NCBI RefSeq assembly: GCF_001425265.1
Contig: NZ_LMEC01000011.1
Coordinates: 497,585 to 561,584, forward strand
DNA from: Massilia sp. Root418
GTDB taxonomy: Bacteria; Pseudomonadota; Gammaproteobacteria; Burkholderiales; Burkholderiaceae_D
DNA: 64,000 nucleotides
Reading direction: 5' to 3'
Under the pieces are notes generated by a model that saw nothing but the letters and a program-made list of their open reading frames with translations, was not told the origin of the DNA and searched no databases. Numbering within the stretch: position 1 is the stretch's first letter; each line of letters opens with the position of its first letter. The position numbers were made by a program, and so were the translations under genes. Below, in pieces: positions 33,978 through 41,875 of this stretch.

Positions 33978-34712
33978 TTAGTCCTTGCTTGCCGGGGTAA
34001 TGGTCTTGCTGACCTTGCCCGTCTCATCCAGCATCTGGATTTCCGCCTTGCCCTCGGCGCTCACCATCAGCATCATGCGCACGCGGCCTTGGGCGTCCTT
34101 GAGCTGGAGTGACGAGGCTTTCTCGCCGGTGTTGCCCAGCCAGATACGGTTGCTGCTCAGGCGGCCCTGTTCGGCAAGCTTCTGCCAGTAGGCCTGGCGC
34201 TCGCCGGCGGGCAGCTTGCGTGCTTCCTCGCCGAAACGGCGCACGTCCTCCATCGAAGTGAGCTTGAAATGGGGCACGTCGTTGATCTTGAGCGCCGTCT
34301 GCTGGTGGCTGGCACTATCGGTGTTGATCAGTTGCAGCGCCTGGTCCTGGCGGAAGCGGTCGAAGGTGAGCGACAGGCCGGACGATATCCTGCCGTCGGC
34401 GGCGATGCTGCCCTTCTGGATCAGGCCGCCGTTTTCGGTGCCTTCATCGTTGATGAACAGCATGCCGGCAAAGCTGTTGCGGTCAGGGCGGGCGCCCTCC
34501 TTGCCCTGCATGAAGTCGCCCGGGAACTGCGCCTTGCTGGAGATGATCATGCGCCTGGTGCCGTCCGGCTCCACGATGTTGATCCTGCCCACGGTGATCT
34601 CGTCGAAGTGCTCATGGCGGGGCGGCTCCTTGGCACCGGTCAGCATGAATACGGCTGCCAGCGCGCTGGCCATGGTGGTTGCGCCTGCGAAAAAAGTTCT
34701 GATTTGCGACAT
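33978..34712 (-). CDS. Secreted hypothetical protein paired with a membrane HTH regulator
   Basis: A 244-residue protein with an N-terminal membrane or signal helix (about 8-26). The mature part has repeating beta-type units with a D..G.....I pattern: INIVEPDGTRRMIISSKA, LFINDEGTENGGL, LQLKDAQGRVRMMLMVSAEG, IQMLDETGKVS. It has two charged helical segments around 150-185. I recognise no family. It starts 21 bases after the stop of the upstream HTH gene on the same strand, so the two are very likely one transcript, with this protein as the regulator's ligand, modulator or target. Confidence 0.75.
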   Translation of the reverse strand: MSQIRTFFAGATTMASALAAVFMLTGAKEPPRHEHFDEITVGRINIVEPDGTRRMIISSKAQFPGDFMQGKEGARPDRNSFAGMLFINDEGTENGGLIQKGSIAADGRISSGLSLTFDRFRQDQALQLINTDSASHQQTALKINDVPHFKLTSMEDVRRFGEEARKLPAGERQAYWQKLAEQGRLSSNRIWLGNTGEKASSLQLKDAQGRVRMMLMVSAEGKAEIQMLDETGKVSKTITPASKD

Positions 34713-34733
34713 ATTGCGTCTCCTTCGTTAGGG

Positions 34734-35492
34734 TTATTTCAACTCGTTTTCAATTGCTGCACTGGCCCTGCGCAGGCGCCACTCCACCAGGAAGGCCAGC
34801 ACACCGCAGAACGCGCACAGCGCGCCCAGGTATTGCAGCACCTTGTTGAGTGGCGAGCGGACGTAGCGCACGCCAGCCAGTTCAAACTTGCGCCGTCCGT
34901 TTTCGGTGTGCTCGAAAAACACGCTGCCCCGGTCGCCCCAGAATTCGGCCGTCTGCAGCCGCACCCTGGCCGCTTCGAACTCGGCCAGCTGCCTGGCGTA
35001 CTCTTCCCGGGTGAGTGTGTTGGCGGCCAGTTTCAGGTTCAGTACCTCCTTGAACTGGTCGAATACGTTGTCCGACTCATTCTTCTGGATCACGCCCCTG
35101 GAGGTGTATTTGTACAAATTGTTGGCCGAGAAAATGCCGTCGTTGGCGGCCAGCATCAGCGCGAAGCCCAGCGCGCAGCAGGCGGCGGCGCCGAACAGCC
35201 AGCGCCTGGCGTGATGCACGCGCCGCGTGACGCTGCCATTCAGGAACTGGCTCACTTCGGGGATATGGCGCAAGGAACCCTGCAACACGTGTTTGTCGAT
35301 GCCGCTCAGGAACTCGGCGGGCGGCAGCTCCAGCGCCTTGACGATGGCGCTGAACATGTCCGCCGACGGCTGGGACTTGTCGTTTTCCAGCTTGGACAGG
35401 TAGGACTGCTCAATGCCGATGGTGGCCGACAGCTGCGGCTGGGTAAGGTTCTTCTCGGTGCGGATCTGTTTGAGCTTTTCGCCGAAATTCAT
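34734..35492 (-). CDS. Membrane-anchored XRE/HTH_3 transcriptional regulator
   Basis: A 252-residue one-component regulator. The N-terminal HTH_3 domain is at about 5-62 (LKQIRTEKNLTQPQLSATIG, SYLSKLENDKSQPS). A first membrane helix is at about 97-117, a periplasmic region of about 100 residues with a charged coiled-coil-like stretch (EEYARQLAEFEAARVRLQ) follows, and a second helix is at about 217-236 before a short cytoplasmic tail. DNA binding while membrane-tethered recalls CadC/ToxR in principle, but the HTH type is different. It is first gene of a pair with the secreted protein downstream. Confidence 0.88.
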   Translation of the reverse strand: MNFGEKLKQIRTEKNLTQPQLSATIGIEQSYLSKLENDKSQPSADMFSAIVKALELPPAEFLSGIDKHVLQGSLRHIPEVSQFLNGSVTRRVHHARRWLFGAAACCALGFALMLAANDGIFSANNLYKYTSRGVIQKNESDNVFDQFKEVLNLKLAANTLTREEYARQLAEFEAARVRLQTAEFWGDRGSVFFEHTENGRRKFELAGVRYVRSPLNKVLQYLGALCAFCGVLAFLVEWRLRRASAAIENELK

Positions 35493-35639
35493 TGCTGCGC
35501 GCCTTTTCTTGTAGAGATGGCACGTATTCTTCTGGATTCAGCCTGGAATGAGAAGATGAATATGCGGGAATACCGGTGAATATGTCTGTTTTGGCAAGAA
35601 TGGGCGGGGATGGGTGGGGGAGGCGCGTGCGATGGACGC

Positions 35640-35672
35640 AAAAAAGGGTTAGCAGCTTGCGCTTGCTAACCC
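35640..35672 (-). terminator. Intrinsic terminator of tRNA-Lys
   Basis: On the minus strand GGGTTAGCA and TGCTAACCC form a 9-bp stem with an internal AGCGCAAGC loop, followed by six T residues. It lies 23 bases after the tRNA 3' end. Confidence 0.92.
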
Positions 35673-35694
35673 TGATCTGGACTTGCTGAATTCG

Positions 35695-35770
35695 TGGTAG
35701 GCCGTGCGGGATTCGAACCTGCGACCAACGGATTAAAAGTCCGCTGCTCTACCAGCTGAGCTAACGACCC
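35695..35770 (-). tRNA. tRNA-Lys (anticodon UUU)
   Basis: 76 bases on the minus strand. The cloverleaf reads GGGTCGT acceptor strand, GCTC AGCTGGTAGA GAGC D-arm, anticodon arm GCGGA-CTTTTAA-TCCGT with anticodon TTT, TTCGAATC T-loop and encoded CCA. The acceptor stem has two G-U pairs. It has its own terminator. No integrase or attachment-site duplication is seen at its 3' end. Confidence 0.97.
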
Positions 35771-35831
35771 GAAAGAGGCCGTATTATATACAGCTCGCGG
35801 CACCTTGCAAAGGGTTTTCCGCGGCTTTTTC

Positions 35832-37598
35832 TCAGGCCAGGGCGGAAGTCACCTTCAGCACCTCCTCGGCGCTGGTGGCGCCCTCGGCGATCTTGTAGGC
35901 GCCGGCGATGCGCAGCGGCTTCATACCGTCGGCAATGCTCTGGCGGCGCAGCGCGGCGATGTCGGTTTCCTCCTGCACCTGCTGGCTGAACGCCTCGGTC
36001 ACCGTCAGCAGCTCGTAGATGCCGGTGCGGCCGCGGTAGCCGGTCTGGCGGCATTCGGGGCAGCCCACCGGCCGGTAGATGCGCTCCGGCTTGGGCAGGT
36101 CCCACGCCCCGCCTATGCCTTGCCACACATCGTCGGCGATATGGCCGTCGGGCGATTTGCAGTCGGGGCACAGGGTGCGCACCAGGCGCTGCGCCATGAT
36201 GCCGACCAGTGTGGCCTCCAGCAGATAATGCGGCACGCCCAGCTCCAGCAAGCGCATCACGGCCGACGGTGCGTCGTTGGTGTGCAGGGTGGACAGCACC
36301 AGGTGGCCGGTCAGCGCGGCCTGGATCGCCATTTCCGCCGTGGCCAGGTCGCGGATCTCGCCCACCATGATGATGTCCGGATCCTGCCGCATCAGGGCGC
36401 GCACGCCGTCGGCGAAGGACAGGTCGATGCCGGGCTGCACCTGCATCTGATTGAAGGCCGGCTCCACCATCTCGATCGGGTCCTCCACCGTGCACACGTT
36501 CACCTCCGAGGTGGCCAGCGCCTTCAGGGTGGTGTACAGCGTGGTGGTCTTGCCCGAGCCGGTGGGGCCTGTGACCAGGATGATGCCGTGCGGGCGCTTG
36601 GTGAGCGCATCCCAGCGCGCCGCGTCGTCCTCGGGGAAGCCCAGCTCGGGCAGGGTTTTCACCACCACTTCCGGGTCGAAGATGCGCATCACCAGCTTCT
36701 CGCCGAAGGCGGTGGGCAGGGTGGACAGGCGCAGTTCGATCTCCTGGCCGCCTGCGGTGCGGGTCTTGATGCGGCCGTCCTGCGGGCGGCGCTTTTCAAT
36801 CACGTCCATGCGGCCCAGCAGCTTGATGCGCGCCGTCATGGCGATCATCACCACGGCCGGCACCTGGTAGACCTGGTGCAGCACGCCGTCGATGCGGAAG
36901 CGTATCGTGCCCAGGTCGCGCTTGGGCTCCAGGTGGATGTCCGAGGCGCGCTGCTCGAAAGCGTACTGCCACAGCCAGTCGACGATGTTGATCACGTGCT
37001 GGTCGTTGGCGTCGACCTGGCGGTTGCTCTTGCCCAGCTCGACCAGCTGCTCGAAGTTGTTGCGCAGCGCCAGGTCCTGGCCATTGGACTTGTTGGCCTT
37101 CTTGATGGACTTGGCCAGCGCGAAGAACTGCGAGGTGTACTGCGCGATGTCGAGCGGGTTGGAAATCACGCGGCGCACCACGCGGCGCGAGATCTTGGCG
37201 ATCTCCGCTTCCCACTCGTGCGCGAACGGGTCGGCGGTGGCCACCACCAGGGTGTCCAGCGTCATTTCCACCGGCAGGATGTTGAAGCGCGCCGCGTAGT
37301 TGGCGGACATGACGTCGGCCACCTTGGTGAAGTCGATCTTGAGCGGGTCGATGCGGTAGAAGGGCAGCTTGGCGTGGCCGGCCAGCCATTCGGTCAGCAT
37401 GTCCAGCGTGAGCAGCTTGTTGGGCGCCAGCGCCGAGTGCAGCTTGCAGTGCGCCACCGCGCACAGCGGATGCATGGCGCCGACGGTGTTCTTGAGGATG
37501 CCCTGGGCCTGGGCGTAGGCGGGCTTGACGCTGGCCTTGTCGACCAGGCCATCGGCCAGCAGCCAGGTGAAGATTTGTTGCAGGTCGAGTGCTTTCAT
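35832..37598 (-). CDS. GspE/PilB-like secretion ATPase, isolated from other secretion genes
   Basis: A 588-residue hexameric ATPase of the type II secretion / type IV pilus family. An N-terminal MshEN-like region (about 60-165) precedes the catalytic domain: SDIHLEPKRDLGTIRFRIDG, Walker A GPTGSGKTT, Asp box VEDPIE, Walker B DPDIIMVGEIRD, His box STLHTND, and a tetracysteine zinc site (CPDC ... CPEC). All key residues are present. Such genes normally sit with pilC or gspF; here the 5' neighbour is a spermidine-synthase-like gene 18 bases upstream on the same strand. The partner membrane machinery must be encoded elsewhere. Confidence 0.93.
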   Translation of the reverse strand: MKALDLQQIFTWLLADGLVDKASVKPAYAQAQGILKNTVGAMHPLCAVAHCKLHSALAPNKLLTLDMLTEWLAGHAKLPFYRIDPLKIDFTKVADVMSANYAARFNILPVEMTLDTLVVATADPFAHEWEAEIAKISRRVVRRVISNPLDIAQYTSQFFALAKSIKKANKSNGQDLALRNNFEQLVELGKSNRQVDANDQHVINIVDWLWQYAFEQRASDIHLEPKRDLGTIRFRIDGVLHQVYQVPAVVMIAMTARIKLLGRMDVIEKRRPQDGRIKTRTAGGQEIELRLSTLPTAFGEKLVMRIFDPEVVVKTLPELGFPEDDAARWDALTKRPHGIILVTGPTGSGKTTTLYTTLKALATSEVNVCTVEDPIEMVEPAFNQMQVQPGIDLSFADGVRALMRQDPDIIMVGEIRDLATAEMAIQAALTGHLVLSTLHTNDAPSAVMRLLELGVPHYLLEATLVGIMAQRLVRTLCPDCKSPDGHIADDVWQGIGGAWDLPKPERIYRPVGCPECRQTGYRGRTGIYELLTVTEAFSQQVQEETDIAALRRQSIADGMKPLRIAGAYKIAEGATSAEEVLKVTSALA

Positions 37599-37616
37599 CT
37601 GGCTGAGGTCTCTTGG

Positions 37617-38426
37617 CTATTTTTGCAGCGCTTGCGTGATGCCTTTGACCCAGGACTTGGCCGGCAGCTTGGTGTCGGCCACGATCTGCGCTGCGCGCGC
37701 CTTGAGCGCCTCCAGGTCCATGGGGCGCGCGCGCTTGAAGGCGATCGCCACCACGTTGCCATCATGCACCTGCGGCAGGCACACCACCTGTGCAAAGGCA
37801 AACTTCATCGCCTTGATGTTCTTGGCGTAGCTCGGATGGTCGCCGAACAGGTTCACCGTCATCACGCCGTCGTCGGCCAGGCAGGCGTTGCAGGCCTGGT
37901 AGAACTCGGGCGTGTCGAGCACGGGGCCGCGCGCGGTGGCGTCGTACAAGTCCACCTGCAGCACGTCGAGCGCGCCCTGGTTGGCCTTGTCGTTGACGAA
38001 ATCGAGCGCATCCATTTCCAGCACGTGCAGGCGCTCGTCGTTCCCGGGCAGCTTGAACATCGAGGCGCAGATGGCGATCACCGACGGGTTCAATTCGATG
38101 GCGGTGACGTCGGCTTGCGGAAACTGTTTATAGCAAAACTTGGTCAGCGCCGCCGTGCCCAGGCCCAGCTGGGCGATGCGCCGCGGCTGTTCGAGCCACA
38201 GCATCCAGGCCATCATCTGCTGAGCGTACTCCAGTTCCGGCCAGTCCGGCTTGCGGATGCGCATGGCGCCCTGCACCCACTCGGTGCCGAAATGCAGATA
38301 GCGCACGCCATCCTGTTCCGACAGCGTGACAGGCGCATATTTCGCCTTGCGCGCCGCTTTCGGCGCCGCAGCCGAGGCCGGGCGCGAGGATTCAACTTGT
38401 TCGATGGATTTGCGTTTGATGAGCAT
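37617..38426 (-). CDS. Spermidine-synthase-like methyltransferase-fold protein
   Basis: About 269 residues. The N-terminal 30 are basic and Ala-rich (KRKSIEQVE; AAPKAARKAKYAPV). The Rossmann core shows LGLGTAALTKFCY (SAM or decarboxy-SAM loop), TAIELNPSVIAICASMF, and a GALDVLQVDLYDA segment with Asp residues like the SpeE catalytic area. SpeE-like proteins include true aminopropyltransferases and proteins of unknown role; no speD gene is nearby. The start is uncertain: an ATG 8 codons earlier is also possible and neither has a good Shine-Dalgarno. It likely forms an operon with the downstream secretion ATPase (18-base gap). Confidence 0.82.
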   Translation of the reverse strand: MLIKRKSIEQVESSRPASAAAPKAARKAKYAPVTLSEQDGVRYLHFGTEWVQGAMRIRKPDWPELEYAQQMMAWMLWLEQPRRIAQLGLGTAALTKFCYKQFPQADVTAIELNPSVIAICASMFKLPGNDERLHVLEMDALDFVNDKANQGALDVLQVDLYDATARGPVLDTPEFYQACNACLADDGVMTVNLFGDHPSYAKNIKAMKFAFAQVVCLPQVHDGNVVAIAFKRARPMDLEALKARAAQIVADTKLPAKSWVKGITQALQK

Positions 38427-38489
38427 GGAAGGAAACCTGGAGGTGAGCATCTATTATCCCGCGCCTGCTTACCGCAAAGCAAGCCACAA

Positions 38490-38544
38490 AAATGGGGTCA
38501 GGGTTAGTATTCCGCACAGCGGAATACTAACCCTGACCCCATTT
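38490..38544. repeat. GGGGTCAG palindrome, copy 2
   Basis: The 26-bp arms at 38490-38515 and 38519-38544 are exact reverse complements around ACA. The outer ends read AAATGGGGTCAGGGTTAGT and the inner part ATTCCGC. It lies between two genes of the same strand, after the glycine-zipper gene and before the SpeE-like gene in transcription order. Confidence 0.92.
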
Positions 38545-38569
38545 ATTATTCTGCGGCGGGGAAGGGGAC

Positions 38570-39076
38570 TTAGTTTTGCATCGGTTCGACCGACACGCGC
38601 AGGCGCACGCGCTGGCCAGGGTCGAAAGCCATGATGCTGGTGTAGTTGCGGCCGCGGTAGTCGTACGTCACTTCGTAGCCGTTGGTGCGCGATTCCCAGT
38701 GGTCCACCGTGCGGCATTGCTTGACGGCCTGCTCGCTTACGCCGGGCTGGACGTTCTGGTTGTCCACGCGGTCGCCCACCACGGCGCCCGCAATGGCGCC
38801 CGCGGCGGCGGCAGCGGTGCGGCCGTTGCCGCTGCCGATCTGGCTGCCCAGCAGCGCGCCGGCGATGCCGCCCACGATGGAGCCGCCCGCGCTGCGCTGG
38901 GCCGGCTGCTGCACCTGCACGTACTCGGTGCGGCATTCCTGGCGCGGATGGTTCACCTGCTCAACCTGCGGCTGCACACGCACCACGCGGCCGTAATCCT
39001 CGAATTCCGTGGCTTGCGCCCATGGCAGCGCGCCCAGGCACAGGGCCGACAGCATCAGTTTGGATGACATGTTCAT
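38570..39076 (-). CDS. Glycine-zipper 2TM domain protein (17-kDa surface antigen type)
   Basis: A 168-residue exported protein. A signal peptide (cleavage near WAQA) is followed by a Gln/Arg region and the glycine zipper (GGSIVGGIAGALLGSQIGSG, AAAAAGAIAGAVVGDRV), then a C-terminal domain with KQCRTVDHWESRTNGYEVTYDYRGR, typical of the Rickettsia 17-kDa / SlyB-like family. Expected in the outer membrane, role in envelope stability. A strong AAGAGG precedes the first ATG; an alternative ATG lies 2 codons on. Confidence 0.9.
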   Translation of the reverse strand: MNMSSKLMLSALCLGALPWAQATEFEDYGRVVRVQPQVEQVNHPRQECRTEYVQVQQPAQRSAGGSIVGGIAGALLGSQIGSGNGRTAAAAAGAIAGAVVGDRVDNQNVQPGVSEQAVKQCRTVDHWESRTNGYEVTYDYRGRNYTSIMAFDPGQRVRLRVSVEPMQN

Positions 39077-39429
39077 TTGATACCTCTTCTTGGTGTTAGA
39101 TGGTCAGGGTATGCAATCCGCTTTGGCATAGGGATGGCTGCATACTATGGTAATCCTGCCCTTGCCGCGAAAACAGTTCTCATGGCAACAAATTGTAACA
39201 GCCGGCCAAACCCGATGAAATGTTCTATTTCTTACAAAACTTGCGTTAGATATCACTTACGTGTTGATTCGCAGGATACAACACGTTACCCTAACAACCG
39301 TATGGGATCAGATTGACATAGAGAAACGCGACTCGCCGCCGGCGCAATGACCCGCCCGTGGCCTCCATGTATAGGTAACCACTATAGCGAAAAGCAAACC
39401 GTACATTAACAGGTCGATTTGAGGGAAAA
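39077..39429. other. 353-base intergenic region, no gene seen
   Basis: AT-richer than its surroundings, between the divergent glycine-zipper and barstar-like genes. It should hold both promoters. A TTGACA at 39313-39318 has no -10 box at a suitable distance. No coding pattern, RNA fold or repeat stands out. Confidence 0.6.
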
Positions 39430-39828
39430 ATGAGTTTGTTGATAACTGTGCCGCCCAACCTTGTCCAGTCCATTCGTGCATTTCGTGTCACCGATCTGCA
39501 AGACGAGGCAGCCCGCCTGGGGCAGCACTTTTTATACGCGCATTGCCATGCCGGCCTGACCAAGCAGCAAGTGCTCGGCATCATTGCGGAGTCATTCCTT
39601 TTCCCTAAACCGTGCGGCAAGAATTTCGAGGCGCTGCGCGTGACCCTGACCGATACCTTTGCCAAGGCCGGCGAACAGAAGGGCTTCCTGATTGTGCTGG
39701 AACAGCTGCCGAACCGGCAGAAATTCGACCGCGAGGCGCGCGAGTGCCTGCTGGACGTGTTCCGCGACGCGGCCGACTTCTGGGCCGAGAAGAAAGTGCC
39801 GTTCCGCGTCTTCTATTCCTTCGAATAA
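39430..39828 (+). CDS. Barstar-family protein (barnase-inhibitor fold)
   Basis: A 132-residue cytoplasmic protein. The barstar pattern is clear: HFLYAHCHAGLTKQQVLGII, then FPKPCGKNFEALRVTLTD (in barstar FPxYxGxNWDAL), then GFLIVLEQL and a C-terminal helix and strand (FWAEKKVPFRVFYSFE). Family members inhibit ribonucleases by plugging the active site; in the Trp of NWDAL this protein has Phe. No barnase or other toxin gene is adjacent. The ribosome-binding site is GAGGGAAAA. It lies 35 bases before purN on the same strand. Confidence 0.85.
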   Translation: MSLLITVPPNLVQSIRAFRVTDLQDEAARLGQHFLYAHCHAGLTKQQVLGIIAESFLFPKPCGKNFEALRVTLTDTFAKAGEQKGFLIVLEQLPNRQKFDREARECLLDVFRDAADFWAEKKVPFRVFYSFE

Positions 39829-39863
39829 AGACCCGCCCCGCCGCGCAGGTATAATAGCGGGCT

Positions 39864-40484
39864 ATGAAAAACATCGTCATCCTCATTTCTGGACGCGGCA
39901 GCAATATGGAAGCCGTGGTCCGCGCCGCGCAAGCCGAGCAGTGGCCGGCCCGCATCGCGGCTGTCATCAGCAACCGTCCCGACGCGCTGGGCCTGGCTTT
40001 CGCCGACGAGCACGGCATCCCGACCGCCGTGGTCGCCAACAAGGAGTATGCCAGCCGCGAGGCCTTCGACGCCGCGCTGCAGGAGGTCATCGACGGCTTC
40101 AAGCCGGACCTGGTGGTGCTGGCCGGCTTCATGCGCATCCTGACCCCGGCCTTCACCGCGCACTACGCGGGCCGCATGCTGAACATCCACCCATCGCTGC
40201 TGCCGCTGTTCCCGGGATTGCATACGCACGAGCAGGCGCTCGCGTCCGGCATGAAGGAACACGGCGCGACGGTGCATTTCGTTACCGCCGAACTCGATCA
40301 CGGCCCCATGGTGGACCAGGCCGCCGTGCCTGTGCTGCCGGGCGATACGCCTGCAACGCTGGCGGCGCGCGTGCTGGTGCAGGAGCACGAGCTCTACCCA
40401 CGCGCCATCCGCTGGTTCGTCGAGGACCGGCTGACGATCGAAGACGGCAAGGTCAGGGTCGACCATACTGGCCACAACAAGTAA
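39864..40484 (+). CDS. purN: Phosphoribosylglycinamide formyltransferase (GART)
   Basis: A 206-residue cytoplasmic enzyme for the third step of purine synthesis: formyl transfer from 10-formyl-THF to GAR. It has the GRGSNMEA phosphate-binding loop near the N-terminus, the catalytic NIHPSLLPLFPGLHTHEQAL (Asn and His) and the VDHGP-like VTAELDHGPMVDQAAV with the catalytic Asp. Length is typical. It is followed 16 bases later by the RNA methyltransferase gene. Confidence 0.97.
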   Translation: MKNIVILISGRGSNMEAVVRAAQAEQWPARIAAVISNRPDALGLAFADEHGIPTAVVANKEYASREAFDAALQEVIDGFKPDLVVLAGFMRILTPAFTAHYAGRMLNIHPSLLPLFPGLHTHEQALASGMKEHGATVHFVTAELDHGPMVDQAAVPVLPGDTPATLAARVLVQEHELYPRAIRWFVEDRLTIEDGKVRVDHTGHNK

Positions 40485-40500
40485 TTAACCAAGGAATTCC

Positions 40501-41820
40501 ATGAGATTGCCACCAGCGATACTCGCCAGCACCGAAGAAGTGCTGCGCGAGATTTTGCGCTTTACCGCCCCGGCCGACAGCACCCTGTCGCGCTACTTCA
40601 AAGACCATCCCCGCCTCGGCGGCCGCGAACGCGGCGCCATCGCCGAGGGCGTGTACGCCGTGCTGCGCAACCGCGCCTTCTTCACCGACCAGTCGGAAGC
40701 AGGCAGCGGCGCCACCATGCGCCGTTTGACCCTGCTGGGCCTGGCCGACGCCGTGGGCGCCGACGCGCTGGGCGGCGTGACCCCCGAAGAGCTGGAGTGG
40801 ATCGAACGCGTGATGCAGATCGACCGCAAGCTGATGCACAAATCGATGCGCTCCAACATGCCGAAGTGGCTGTTCGAGAAGCTGGTGGCCCAGTTCGGCG
40901 AAGAAGAGGCGCTGCTGCTGGCCGACGCGCTGAACACCCCGGCCCCGCTGGACCTGCGCGTCAACACCATGAAGTCCGGCCGCGACGAAGTGATCGCCGA
41001 GCTGGCCCAGGCGCCGATCGCCGCCGACCCGACCCCGTACGCGCCGCTGGGCCTGCGCGTGCACAAGAAGCCGCAGCTGCAGAACCTGCCGCTGTTCAAG
41101 AGCGGCGCCATCGAGGTGCAGGACGAGGGCAGCCAGGTGCTGGCCCAGATCCTGGGCGCCAAGCGCGGCGAAATGGTGGTGGACTTCTGCGCCGGCGCCG
41201 GCGGCAAGACGCTGGCGCTGGGCGCGCTGATGCGCAACACCGGCCGCCTGTACGCCTTCGACGTGTCGGAGAAGCGCCTGGCCAAGCTGAAGCCGCGCCT
41301 GGCGCGCTCCGGCCTGTCGAACGTGCATCCGGTGCAGATCGCGCACGAGCGCGACGCCAAGATCAAGCGCCTGGCCGGCAAGATCGACCGCGTGCTGGTG
41401 GACGCGCCCTGCTCGGGCATGGGCACCCTGCGCCGCAATCCGGACGTGAAATGGCGCCAGGCGGAAAGCGCCATCGCCGAGATGCACGATAAGCAGATCG
41501 CCATCCTGGCCGGCGCCGCGCGCCTGGTCAAAGGCGGCGGCCGCCTGGTGTACGCCACCTGCTCCTTCTTGAACGAAGAGAACGACGACGTGGCGGCCGA
41601 CTTCCTGGTCAAGCACCCGGACTTCGAGCTGGTGCCAATGAGCAAGGTGCTGGCCGAGCAGAAGATCGCGCTGGAGATGGGCGACTACCTGAAGCTGCTG
41701 CCGCACAAGCACCAGACCGACGGCTTCTTCGCCGCCGTGTTCGAGCGCAAGCCGATGCCGAAAAAGGCCAAGCCCGAGCCCGAGGCGGAAGAGGGCGGCG
41801 ACGCCGGCGCCGCAGAGTAA
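40501..41820 (+). CDS. RsmB/NOP2-type RNA (cytosine-5) methyltransferase
   Basis: A 439-residue SAM-dependent enzyme. An N-terminal NusB-like helical region (to about 140) precedes the catalytic domain. Motif I is VDFCAGAGGKTLAL, motif IV VDAPCSGMGTLRRNPD and motif VI YATCSFLNEEND, so both catalytic cysteines are present. The likely product is m5C in 16S rRNA (RsmB or a paralogue); I cannot tell which, since the usual fmt/def neighbours are absent. A Lys/Glu-rich tail ends the protein. It is followed by an intrinsic terminator. Confidence 0.93.
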   Translation: MRLPPAILASTEEVLREILRFTAPADSTLSRYFKDHPRLGGRERGAIAEGVYAVLRNRAFFTDQSEAGSGATMRRLTLLGLADAVGADALGGVTPEELEWIERVMQIDRKLMHKSMRSNMPKWLFEKLVAQFGEEEALLLADALNTPAPLDLRVNTMKSGRDEVIAELAQAPIAADPTPYAPLGLRVHKKPQLQNLPLFKSGAIEVQDEGSQVLAQILGAKRGEMVVDFCAGAGGKTLALGALMRNTGRLYAFDVSEKRLAKLKPRLARSGLSNVHPVQIAHERDAKIKRLAGKIDRVLVDAPCSGMGTLRRNPDVKWRQAESAIAEMHDKQIAILAGAARLVKGGGRLVYATCSFLNEENDDVAADFLVKHPDFELVPMSKVLAEQKIALEMGDYLKLLPHKHQTDGFFAAVFERKPMPKKAKPEPEAEEGGDAGAAE

Positions 41821-41828
41821 GTAAGATG

Positions 41829-41855
41829 GGGCCGGCCGCTGAGCTGGCCCTTTTT
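41829..41855 (+). terminator. Intrinsic terminator after the RNA methyltransferase gene
   Basis: GGGCCGGC and GCTGGCCC pair (one G-U) around CGCTGA, followed by TTTTT. Confidence 0.85.
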
Positions 41856-41875
41856 CCATCCACCCCGTGAGAACG

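Noticed and set aside
35695..35770. tRNA-Lys as an integration site for a genomic island
   Set aside because: No integrase, no duplicated tRNA 3' end within the window and no change in gene character on either side.
35805..38507. A 900-codon plus-strand frame opposite the secretion ATPase and SpeE-like genes
   Set aside because: The opposite strand encodes proteins with intact Walker and SAM motifs; this frame has none.
39313..39318. TTGACA as the -35 of a barstar-gene promoter
   Set aside because: No -10-like hexamer 16-18 bases downstream, where the sequence is GC-rich.
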